Shown piece by piece: positions 57,430-64,000 of a stretch of DNA of 64,000 bases. Every line of letters begins with the position of its first letter. Positions within the stretch are counted from its first letter, which is position 1. Where the stretch lies: positions 1 through 64,000 of the forward strand of contig CAAGKD010000090.1 in the NCBI GenBank assembly GCA_900770335.1, in the 5' to 3' direction. The stretch is from an uncultured Sutterella sp. (lineage in GTDB: Bacteria > Pseudomonadota > Gammaproteobacteria > Burkholderiales > Burkholderiaceae_F). The position numbers and the translations under genes were made by a program. The notes under the pieces were generated by a model. That model was not told the origin of the DNA, made no database searches, and saw nothing but the letters and a program-made list of their open reading frames with translations.

Positions 57430-59196
57430 TCACTTCCCCGCGCGCGGCGCGCCCGAGCCGAGCAGTTTGACGGGCTCGCGCGTCTCATAGTCGGCCTGCG
57501 TGGGCGAGCGGCTGAACGCGGGCTCGTCGACGCGCGCGGGCACGTTGGCGCCGTCAGGCGTCACGAGGCGCGGCGTGATGAGAATGAGGCGCTCCATGAG
57601 CCGTCCCTTCTTCGAGGACGCCTTGAAGAGGTTCCCGAGAAGCGGGATGTCCTTGAGCAGCGGCACGCCGCTCTCGCCGTCCTGCTTCTGCTCGTAGTAG
57701 TAGCCGCCGATGAGGAGCGACTGCCCCGCGTCGACGATCGCCTGCGTGTTGATCTTCGTCTGCTTGATGGGCGAGACGGTGACCGAGCCCGAGGTGCTCT
57801 CGCCGAGCGTCTGGTAGCCCGACGAGGAGTCGTTCTGGTCGTCCTGGACGTTGACGGCGAGCTTGATCGACGTGCGCCCGTTCTCGCGGATGATGTGGGG
57901 CGTCACGCGCAGCACCGTTCCGGCCTCGACCTTGTAGAGATCCACGGCCTCGGTGCCCTGCAGCGGAATGTAGTAGGTGGTCGTGTTCTCGAGCGTCGCC
58001 TGCACGTTGTCGACCGTGAGCACGGACGGGCGCCCGAGCATGCGGGCCTCGTCGTTGGACTCCATCGCGCTCACGCGCGCGAGGAAGTAGTCCGACCCGT
58101 GCGTGTAGATGGTCGAGAGGAGCGCGCCCGCGGAGCTCGTCGCAGTCTGGATCGCGCCGCTCGAGTTCGTTCCGCTCGCCGCGCCGATCGAGCCCCCGCC
58201 CTGCCAGTTGCCGCTGTTGCCGCCGCCGACGCCGTTGAAGTTGATGCCGAGATCGCGGCTCGCGTTCGTGTCGATGTCGACGATCGCGGCGTGGATCTCA
58301 ATCAGCTCCACGGGCTTGTCGAGCTCGCGGATGACCTCCTCGTAATAGGGCATGCGGTAGGCCGCGTCCGAGACGAGCACCGCGTTGACGCGCGGGTCGG
58401 CCATGATGCTGATCGTGCCGGCCTCGACCGGGGAGCCGCCCGCCGGCGCGGGCGCCTCCTTGGGATGCTGGCGCGAGAGCCCGGGGGCGCCGAGCCCCTC
58501 GACGGACTGCGCGCGCGACGGACCCTGGCGCTGCTGCGAGACGGTCTGGCCGCTCACGCTCTGCCCCATCACCATGCCGCGCAGGATCGTCGCAATTCCG
58601 GGCACCGTGACGGTCGAGTCCATGCTCGAGACGGTGATGTCGTCGGCCCAGGCGTGCTTCACGGGGAAGACGCGCATGACGATCTTTTCGGTGAGGACGG
58701 CCTGGTAGGCCGAGGCGGCATTGCGGAGCTGCTCGAGGTAGGCCGGGGGCCCGACCATCGTGAGCATGTTGCCCTGGGGATTGACCCGGACGGGAAGCTC
58801 GTCAGCGATGAAGCCCGCGTTCCTCAGGGAGGCGACGAGGTCCTCGCCGCTGCCGCTGCGCACCGTGAGGAAGTCCTTCTTCGAGTCCTTCATCCGGTAG
58901 AAGTGGATCTCGCCCGCGAGGACGTAATAGCTCACGTCGTAGGCCTCCTCCATCGCGCGGAGAAAGTCCTTCGGCTGGACGGCCTTGAAGCGGCCGCTTA
59001 CCTTGCCCGAGACGCCGGAGGCGAAGTCTGCCGTGAGCCCCTGCGTGCGGGCGAAGCTCGTGAGCACCGTCCTGATGTCATGACGGTTCGCGAAGTAGGA
59101 GAAGGGCTCGGTGAACTCATGCGCGCCGGCGCCCGCCGATGCGATCGCAAGGGCGAGGGCCGCCGCAAGGAGCCGCGGAATGCTTCGGATGCTCAC
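57430..59196 (-). CDS. sctC: T3SS outer-membrane secretin SctC
   Basis: A 588-residue secretin starting at GTG 59196, which overlaps the upstream chaperone stop (GTGA). The signal peptide ends at AGAGA|HEF. N-domains follow (FSYFANRHDIRTVLTSFART, RFKAVQPKDFLRAMEEAYDV, LTMVGPPAYLEQL). The secretin core shows LIEIHAAIVDIDTN, ARMLGRPSVLTVDN and LLIGGYYYEQKQDGESGVPL, LKDIPLLGNLF. A Gly/Asn/Ser-rich insert is visible in VGGGNSGNWQGGGS. About 15 copies form the outer-membrane pore. No pilotin gene is in the window. An upstream ATG at 59316 was rejected for running through the chaperone gene. Confidence 0.95.
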   Translation of the reverse strand: MSIRSIPRLLAAALALAIASAGAGAHEFTEPFSYFANRHDIRTVLTSFARTQGLTADFASGVSGKVSGRFKAVQPKDFLRAMEEAYDVSYYVLAGEIHFYRMKDSKKDFLTVRSGSGEDLVASLRNAGFIADELPVRVNPQGNMLTMVGPPAYLEQLRNAASAYQAVLTEKIVMRVFPVKHAWADDITVSSMDSTVTVPGIATILRGMVMGQSVSGQTVSQQRQGPSRAQSVEGLGAPGLSRQHPKEAPAPAGGSPVEAGTISIMADPRVNAVLVSDAAYRMPYYEEVIRELDKPVELIEIHAAIVDIDTNASRDLGINFNGVGGGNSGNWQGGGSIGAASGTNSSGAIQTATSSAGALLSTIYTHGSDYFLARVSAMESNDEARMLGRPSVLTVDNVQATLENTTTYYIPLQGTEAVDLYKVEAGTVLRVTPHIIRENGRTSIKLAVNVQDDQNDSSSGYQTLGESTSGSVTVSPIKQTKINTQAIVDAGQSLLIGGYYYEQKQDGESGVPLLKDIPLLGNLFKASSKKGRLMERLILITPRLVTPDGANVPARVDEPAFSRSPTQADYETREPVKLLGSGAPRAGK

Positions 59197-59687
59197 GGTG
59201 CGATCATTCCTCCGCCGAAGCTGAGCTCGCCCGGGAACCACCCGGCCGGGCCCATGCCGCTCATCGAAAAGGGCGAGGCCGCCTGGCCGGGAACCGCGGA
59301 GAGGTTCGCGCGCCACCAGGCCTCGTCGTTGAGGAAGTCCCGGACGGCGTCCACGAGCTCCGTCTCGCCCGCCTGCGACAGGTCGACCGTCCGGAAGAGC
59401 TCGAGCCTGCCCTCATTGGCGGCGAGCACCGACGCGCGGCGCTTCATCACGCCCGCGGCGAGCTTTCCGATCCGGACCCACTCCTCGTCCGCGCCAGGCG
59501 AGCCCGCCACAGGGGCGTCCCCGAGGTCCGCGCTCGCGACGAGCACGCGGCCGTCCGGGGACTCGATGTCAAGATCGAGCCCCTCCTCGAGAAGGTAGTG
59601 GCGCGCGCCGTGCTCGTCGGGCGCCGCAATCTTCCATCCGGCGGCCTCGGCGATGATCCGCACGGCATCTTCGAGCGCGATTCCCAT
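59193..59687 (-). CDS. T3SS class I chaperone, YscB/CesT-like
   Basis: A 164-residue acidic protein with a chaperone-like core (ALEDAVRIIAEAAGWKIAAP, LDLDIESPDGRVLVASADLG, KRRASVLAANEGRLELFRTV) and a Pro/Gly/Met-rich tail. It sits directly before sctC, the place of yscB in Yersinia, where YscB and SycN together chaperone YopN. A second SycN-like gene is at 62730. The tail is longer than in YscB (about 137 residues). Confidence 0.7.
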   Translation of the reverse strand: MGIALEDAVRIIAEAAGWKIAAPDEHGARHYLLEEGLDLDIESPDGRVLVASADLGDAPVAGSPGADEEWVRIGKLAAGVMKRRASVLAANEGRLELFRTVDLSQAGETELVDAVRDFLNDEAWWRANLSAVPGQAASPFSMSGMGPAGWFPGELSFGGGMIAP

Positions 59688-59766
59688 GATTTCGAATTCC
59701 TTTGGTTTGCAAGGGCGTCACCGATGATTATGCACGGGCGCCCGGGCGATTTCCGTTTCTTTCGTC

Positions 59767-61866
59767 TCAGATCCTTATCCGTGCGACGGGCTGCACGGAG
59801 ATTTCGCTCGTCACCTCCTGATAGGCCATGACCGGAAGCTCGTAGAACTTCGGCTCGATCAGGCGGCGCACGTAGCGGCGGATGTCCATGCTCACCATCA
59901 GAATCGGCTTCTGGGCGCTCTGGCGGTACTTGCCCGCCGAGGCCTCGATCGCCTTGAGGATCCTCTGCGAGGTGCCCGGGTCGAGAGAGAGGAAGGCGCC
60001 CGCGCTCGTCTGGCGGATCGCCTTTCGGATCGCCTCCTCGACCGCGGGCTCCATCAGGATGACCGGAAGCATGTTCTGGCCCTTGGAGTACATGTAGCTG
60101 ATCTGGCGCTTCAATGCCCCGCGCACGTACTCGGTGAGCATCACGACGTCCTTCTCCTTCGGCGCCCATTCGATCAGGGCCTGCAGGATCGTCCTCAGGT
60201 CGCGGATGGAGATCTGCTCCTGGACGAGGCGCTGGAAGATGTCCGAGATCCTTTGGACGGGCAGCAGGCGCGTAGCCTCGCGCACGAGATCCGGGGCGCG
60301 CTCCTCCATGTGGTCGAGCAGGTACTTCGTCTCCTGCATGCCCACGAAGCTCGAGGCGTGGCGGGTGAGCAGGAGCGACAGATGGTAGGCGAGGATCCTG
60401 GAGTGGTCCATGCAGACGATGCCCGCGCGGGTGAGCTTGTCGACCTCGCCCCGGGCGACCCAGATCGGATCGACGCCGGGCAGGAACGAATCGCCCTCAA
60501 TGCACTCGATGCCGAGCATTTCAAGGTTCTCCCTGCGCTCGCGCACGATGACGTGGCCCTTCATGAGCTGGCCGCGGGCGAGCGGAATCTCGTTGAGGTT
60601 GAGCACGTACGTGAAGCTGTTGAGCCCCGGGTTCGGACGGATGTTGATGCCCGGGAACGGCACGCCGAGGTCGAAGTAGAGCGCGCGGCGGAGCTCCACG
60701 AGCTCGCCGTTCAGGGAGTCGTAGTCCATCGACTGCCCGATGTCCGGGGAGATGTCGAGAATGATCGGCACGGTGGGCGAGAACTCCTCGCCCGTTCCCG
60801 TCGGGCGCTTCTTCTTCTGCTGCTGCTCGCCCACGGGCGCGAGCGTGCGCTCGAGCTCGCCCTTGGCGTCGGGCGCCTTCGGCGCGCTCTTGATGCCCAT
60901 GAGCACCTTGCCGAAGAGCCACACGGCTGCGGCCATCGTGAAGAGCTGCGGCTTGGGGAAGCCCGGAATGAGGGCGAGGAGGAAGATCAGCCCGCCCGCC
61001 ATCTGCAGGGCGCGCGGCTGATCGAAGAACTGCCGTCCGACCTGCGCGCCGACGTCCTCCTGCGTGTCGCCCGAGCGGGTGATCAGGATGCCCGCGGAGA
61101 TCGACACCAGGAGCGACGGGATCTGGCTCACGAGGCCGTCGCCGATCGTGAGGATGCCGTAGACCTCGAGCGCCTCGGAGGCGGCCATGCCGTGCTGCGA
61201 GACGCCGATCACCGTGCCGCCGACGATGTTCACGACCGCGACGATCATGCCCGCGATGGAGTCGCCCTTGACGAACTTCATGGCGCCGTCCATGGCGCCG
61301 TACATCTTGCTCTCCATCTGGACGTTGCTGCGGCGCTTCTGCGCCTCGTCCATGTCGATGACGCCCGCGCGCAGGTCCGCGTCGATCGACATCTGCTTGC
61401 CGGGCATGGCGTCAAGGGTGAAGCGCGCGCCCACCTCGGCGACGCGCTCGGCGCCCTTGGCGATCACGAGGAACTGCACGATCGTGAGGATGAGGAACAC
61501 CACCGCGCCCACGACGAAGTTGCCGCCCAAGGCGAACTCGCCGAAGGTCTGGATGATCTCGCCCGCGTCCGCCTGCAGAAGGATGAGTCGGGTCGTCGTG
61601 ATGTTCAGGCCGACGCGAAAGAGCGTCGTGAAGAGCAGCATCGTCGGGAAGACCGAGAACTCAAGGGGCGTCCTCACGTACATCGCCATCATCAGCATGA
61701 GGAACGAGAGCGTGAGGTTCGCGCCGATCAGCGTGTCGACGAGCCACGTCGGCAGCGGGATGATCATCAGCATGATCACCACGACGAGCAGCGTCACCAT
61801 CGCGATGTCGTTGTGCCGCGTGATCTTGGAGACGACCGAGGCGGCCCGGGAGGTCATGGTGCTCAT
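59767..61866 (-). CDS. sctV: T3SS export gate protein SctV
   Basis: A 699-residue protein of the LcrD/FlhA family. About eight N-terminal membrane helices surround the FHIPEP-like region (TRLILLQADAGEIIQTFGEF, KGAERVAEVGARFTLDAMPGKQMSIDADL). A large cytoplasmic domain from about 350 binds chaperone-substrate pairs (IRPNPGLNSFTYVLNLNEIP, HLSLLLTRHASSFVGMQETK). Its ATG overlaps the sctY stop by four bases. Full length. Confidence 0.97.
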   Translation of the reverse strand: MSTMTSRAASVVSKITRHNDIAMVTLLVVVIMLMIIPLPTWLVDTLIGANLTLSFLMLMMAMYVRTPLEFSVFPTMLLFTTLFRVGLNITTTRLILLQADAGEIIQTFGEFALGGNFVVGAVVFLILTIVQFLVIAKGAERVAEVGARFTLDAMPGKQMSIDADLRAGVIDMDEAQKRRSNVQMESKMYGAMDGAMKFVKGDSIAGMIVAVVNIVGGTVIGVSQHGMAASEALEVYGILTIGDGLVSQIPSLLVSISAGILITRSGDTQEDVGAQVGRQFFDQPRALQMAGGLIFLLALIPGFPKPQLFTMAAAVWLFGKVLMGIKSAPKAPDAKGELERTLAPVGEQQQKKKRPTGTGEEFSPTVPIILDISPDIGQSMDYDSLNGELVELRRALYFDLGVPFPGINIRPNPGLNSFTYVLNLNEIPLARGQLMKGHVIVRERRENLEMLGIECIEGDSFLPGVDPIWVARGEVDKLTRAGIVCMDHSRILAYHLSLLLTRHASSFVGMQETKYLLDHMEERAPDLVREATRLLPVQRISDIFQRLVQEQISIRDLRTILQALIEWAPKEKDVVMLTEYVRGALKRQISYMYSKGQNMLPVILMEPAVEEAIRKAIRQTSAGAFLSLDPGTSQRILKAIEASAGKYRQSAQKPILMVSMDIRRYVRRLIEPKFYELPVMAYQEVTSEISVQPVARIRI

Positions 61867-62282
61867 CGGTCAGATTCCTTTGGCGTCATGCCGGCCGCCG
61901 CGGGGCCCTCGGCCTCCCGCTCGCGTCCGGTGAGATAGAGAAATTCGTCGCGGGCGGCCGCGGCCTCCTCCCTGCGGTTCTGCTGCCAGAGCGCCTGGGC
62001 CTTGAGGAGCCAGAGCGCCGCGTCGCGCGTGGAGAGCGGCCCGCCCTGCATCGCGTCGCGCAGCGCCGCGAGCGCCGCCGCCCCGTCCCCGGCCTCGACC
62101 GCCACGGCCGCAAGCCCCGCGCGGGCGAAGCGGTAGTCGGCGCTGCCCGGAACGGAGAGCTCCGCAATGGCGTCGTAGATGCGCCTCGCCCGATCCTCCA
62201 TGCCCATGCGGAAGAGCAGGAACGCGAGCACGGAGAGCGTCCTGCGCTCGTCGCGGGTGATCGACCCGAATTCTTCAGCCAT
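61863..62282 (-). CDS. sctY: T3SS chaperone SctY (TPR)
   Basis: A 139-residue TPR protein (LSVLAFLLFRMGMEDRARRI, AALWLLKAQALWQQNRREEA). In Ysc systems SctY holds SctX and the complex docks on SctV. Gene order sctX-sctY-sctV agrees and sctX is five bases upstream. SctX/SctY occur only in the Ysc group, supporting the subfamily assignment. Confidence 0.85.
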   Translation of the reverse strand: MAEEFGSITRDERRTLSVLAFLLFRMGMEDRARRIYDAIAELSVPGSADYRFARAGLAAVAVEAGDGAAALAALRDAMQGGPLSTRDAALWLLKAQALWQQNRREEAAAARDEFLYLTGREREAEGPAAAGMTPKESDR

Positions 62283-62287
62283 CTAAG

Positions 62288-62656
62288 TCACCCTCCGATC
62301 ATCAGGCCCCGGTAGGCCGAGAGCAACATGCCGTTCTGCATGAGGGGAATGATCTCCTCCTCGAGCATCGCGCGGATCTTGGGGTTCTCGCTCTTCTCGA
62401 GCTTGCGCACGATCTCCTCGAGCTCCGAGGAGAAGACCTCGGGGCTCACGAGCGTACCGTCGCCCACGTTCGGGCAGAGCAGGCTCTCGACGGCGGTGCG
62501 GGCGTTGACGGGCCCGTAGAGCTCCTCGAGGCCCGTCGCCTGAAGCGAGGTGGTCGCGAGCTCCCGCAGCTGCGGCAGGCGCCCGGTCTCGGGCATCTCC
62601 ATGAGCCCCTGGATGCCCACCGAGGGGTTGAAGAGCGATTGGATGGGAGTCGGCAT
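62288..62656 (-). CDS. sctX: T3SS protein SctX (YscX-like)
   Basis: A 122-residue protein. The N-terminal half (GIQGLMEMPETGRLPQLREL) is variable and the C-terminal part (VSPEVFSSELEEIVRKLEKS, PLMQNGMLLSAYRGLMIGG) is helical as in YscX. YscX is an early substrate needed for export of needle subunits. The call is based on position next to sctY and length. Confidence 0.8.
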   Translation of the reverse strand: MPTPIQSLFNPSVGIQGLMEMPETGRLPQLRELATTSLQATGLEELYGPVNARTAVESLLCPNVGDGTLVSPEVFSSELEEIVRKLEKSENPKIRAMLEEEIIPLMQNGMLLSAYRGLMIGG

Positions 62657-62729
62657 GTTCAGTCAGTCTCGCGGCCGCGCGAAGCCGCCCCTCCCGGGGC
62701 CGGCCGGCGGTCTTGGGAAAAAGGAGGCG

Positions 62730-63110
62730 TCAGACGGCCGAGAGCTCGGCGGAGAGGAGCCTCAACGTGTTCTCGAGGGCGGAGGCCGTCACGCGGCGCT
62801 GCGGGATGCGCGTCGAGAGGATGAGCTCGTTTCTGAAGAGCCCCGCGCAAAGCGCGGCTGCCGGATGCCTGCGCCAGTGGATGCGCGAGAGGAGCGCGCC
62901 GTAGCGAGCGGATTCAGAGGGCTCGATCGTGCGGGAGAGCACGACGAGGAGCTCGGGCTCCCCGACGCCCGACGGGCTTTCAAGGCGCTCGAGCGTGAGC
63001 GTGCCGACCCCGTCGATCACGAGGCCCGCGGCGGACCTGTCGTTGAGCGAGAGGCCGTCGATGCCGAGGCGCTTTCCGAACTCGCCGATTTCAAAGTCAA
63101 TCACGGGCAT
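62730..63110 (-). CDS. T3SS class I chaperone, SycN-like
   Basis: A 126-residue acidic chaperone (FEIGEFGKRLGIDGLSLN, GVGTLTLERLESP, LLVVLSRTIEPSESARYGAL). It lies between the gatekeeper gene and sctX, where sycN is found in Yersinia and Pseudomonas. It probably pairs with the YscB-like protein to deliver the gatekeeper SctW. Identification is by fold pattern and location. Confidence 0.75.
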   Translation of the reverse strand: MPVIDFEIGEFGKRLGIDGLSLNDRSAAGLVIDGVGTLTLERLESPSGVGEPELLVVLSRTIEPSESARYGALLSRIHWRRHPAAALCAGLFRNELILSTRIPQRRVTASALENTLRLLSAELSAV

Positions 63111-63170
63111 TCTCCCTTCCGGTTGGATTTCTGGCGCCCGGACGTCCGTCCGGGCCGCACAGCCGCTAGC

Positions 63171-64000
63171 TTACTCGAGCGAGGCGAGATACTCATCCTC
63201 GCGCGCGACCGCGTCGTCCACGGACGACTGCACGGCGTCGAGGATCCGCATGCGGCCGCTCTCGTCGTCGAAGAGCTCGACGGGGAACTTGCGCACCGTC
63301 GCAAGGAGCTCCTGCAGGAAGAGCACCTCGTGCTCGATGTCCGAGGGCTTAGCCTTCGCGCAGATGTCGTTGATCTGGCTCGCCGACACGTAGCTCTTCC
63401 CGCGCAGGTCCATCACTTCGCCCAAGAGCTCCATCGCGGAGAGGGGCCTGCCTTCGCCATGGACGCTCTCCCAGCGGTCCGTGAGAGTCTCGCAGAGCGC
63501 GTAGGCGCTCTGCGTGAGGCGCACGAGGGCAAGCTTCTGATGCACGCTCTCCAAGTGAGCCCTGCCCATGCTCGGCGTCTCGCAGTCGATGTCCGCGCTG
63601 ATCGCCGAGAAGAGGAAGTCCATGGCCTTGTCAAAGCCCGCGCCGTACTTCGCCTTGATCTCGCTGAAGACCTCGTTCACGCTCGAGAACTCGCCCACCG
63701 TGCGGCGGTAGAGGTCGCGCGTCCCGTCCATGCCGCCGAGCTCGGGGAAGCCCTCGCCCGAAACGGCGCCGCGCAGGCCGAGGCGGATCGCCTCGCCGTG
63801 CTCTTTGGCGAACTCCTCGGAAAGCCCCCGGAGCTCGCGCATCTGCTTGTCTGTGAAGGAGGGATCGTCCTCGAGCGTCTCGATCGCGAGCTGCATCGCC
63901 GCCCAAGCGTCCGTCGGATCCTCGAAGAGCCCCTGAAACGTCGCGCGCATCGACTGGCGGTCCGCGCCGCGCTTCAATGCGTCGACCGCCTGCTGCATCT
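63171..64000 (-). CDS. sctW: T3SS gatekeeper SctW (YopN-TyeA fusion), 5' end outside window
   Basis: At least 276 residues; the frame runs off the window, so the N-terminus is missing. The YopN-like part (LRELRGLSEEFAKEHGE region to FLFSAISADIDCE) is followed by a TyeA-like C-terminus (ELLGEVMDLRGKSYVSASQI, LATVRKFPVELFDDESGRMR, DDAVAREDEYLASLE). In Yersinia these are separate genes; here they are fused, as in Bordetella BopN-type proteins. SctW blocks effector secretion until host contact. It appears to be among the first genes of the operon in this window. Confidence 0.88.
   Translation of the reverse strand, partial: MQQAVDALKRGADRQSMRATFQGLFEDPTDAWAAMQLAIETLEDDPSFTDKQMRELRGLSEEFAKEHGEAIRLGLRGAVSGEGFPELGGMDGTRDLYRRTVGEFSSVNEVFSEIKAKYGAGFDKAMDFLFSAISADIDCETPSMGRAHLESVHQKLALVRLTQSAYALCETLTDRWESVHGEGRPLSAMELLGEVMDLRGKSYVSASQINDICAKAKPSDIEHEVLFLQELLATVRKFPVELFDDESGRMRILDAVQSSVDDAVAREDEYLASLE

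Noticed and set aside
57289..59598. A plus-strand open frame of about 770 codons opposite sctC
   Set aside because: Shadow of the secretin gene; no plausible protein composition or ribosome-binding site.
1..64000. CRISPR array, tRNA, rRNA or insertion sequence
   Set aside because: No regularly spaced direct repeats, no cloverleaf-like or rRNA sequence, and no transposase or integrase motif were seen by reading; a covariance-model search would be needed for a firm negative.

Overview
The window is high-GC DNA from a Gram-negative bacterium: LPS-type outer membrane genes (bamB, porin, secretin), PhoB/PhoR, Hfq and HflKC are present. The block ndk-rlmN-rodZ-ispG-hisS-yfgM-bamB-der-hfq-hflX...hflK-hflC-DUF2065-purA and the surE-nlpD-rlmD block are typical of Betaproteobacteria (Burkholderiales). 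The DcuC-type carrier, trimmed conserved operons (no hisZ, pilF, pcm or rpoS at their usual places) and M20/amidohydrolase genes suggest an anaerobic, Sutterellaceae-like lineage. That family assignment is inference. Bases 1-23 are Illumina adapter, so the window starts at the raw end of a draft contig.

Layout. 24-900: a cut ADP-ribosylglycohydrolase gene and a lone HicB-like protein. 931-5837 (minus): hflK-hflC-DUF2065-purA-phosphoribosyltransferase. 6085-9915: an accessory island separating hflK from hflX, with a YjiG-like membrane protein, a cyclophilin-fold protein, a frameshifted LysR remnant, an M20 peptidase and a pilin-like protein. 9959-20868 (minus): the housekeeping block from ndk to hflX. 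21080-33105: two LysR-controlled catabolic units. The first is an AbgA-like M20 hydrolase. The second is a DcuC carrier, cyclic amidohydrolase, porin, argininosuccinate-lyase-family enzyme and OFA-type MFS carrier, which could feed fumarate or C4 acids to the cell. A fused TyrA with a damaged chorismate mutase domain lies between them. 33432-37667: a hypothetical protein, rlmD, nlpD and surE. 37775-44978: the phosphate regulon pstSCAB-phoU-phoB-phoR with divergent psiE, each side carrying an 11-bp-phased Pho-box array. 44979-47008: an outer-membrane protein remnant and a low-GC AAA-ATPase/PD-(D/E)XK gene.

47029 to the window end (minus strand) is the most striking region: a colinear Ysc-family type III secretion gene set in transcription order sctW(YopN-TyeA fusion)-sycN-like-sctX-sctY-sctV-yscB-like-sctC-sctD-sctE-sctF-sctG-sctI-sctJ-sctK-sctL-sctN-sctO-sctP-sctQ-sctR. 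The expected sctS-sctT-sctU are not there. The operon instead runs into a STAS anti-anti-sigma factor and an RsbW-type anti-sigma kinase, then a terminator. This pair resembles the BtrV/BtrW partner-switching module that controls type III secretion in Bordetella. Translocators, tip protein, effectors, a BtrU-like phosphatase and the target sigma factor are not in the window.
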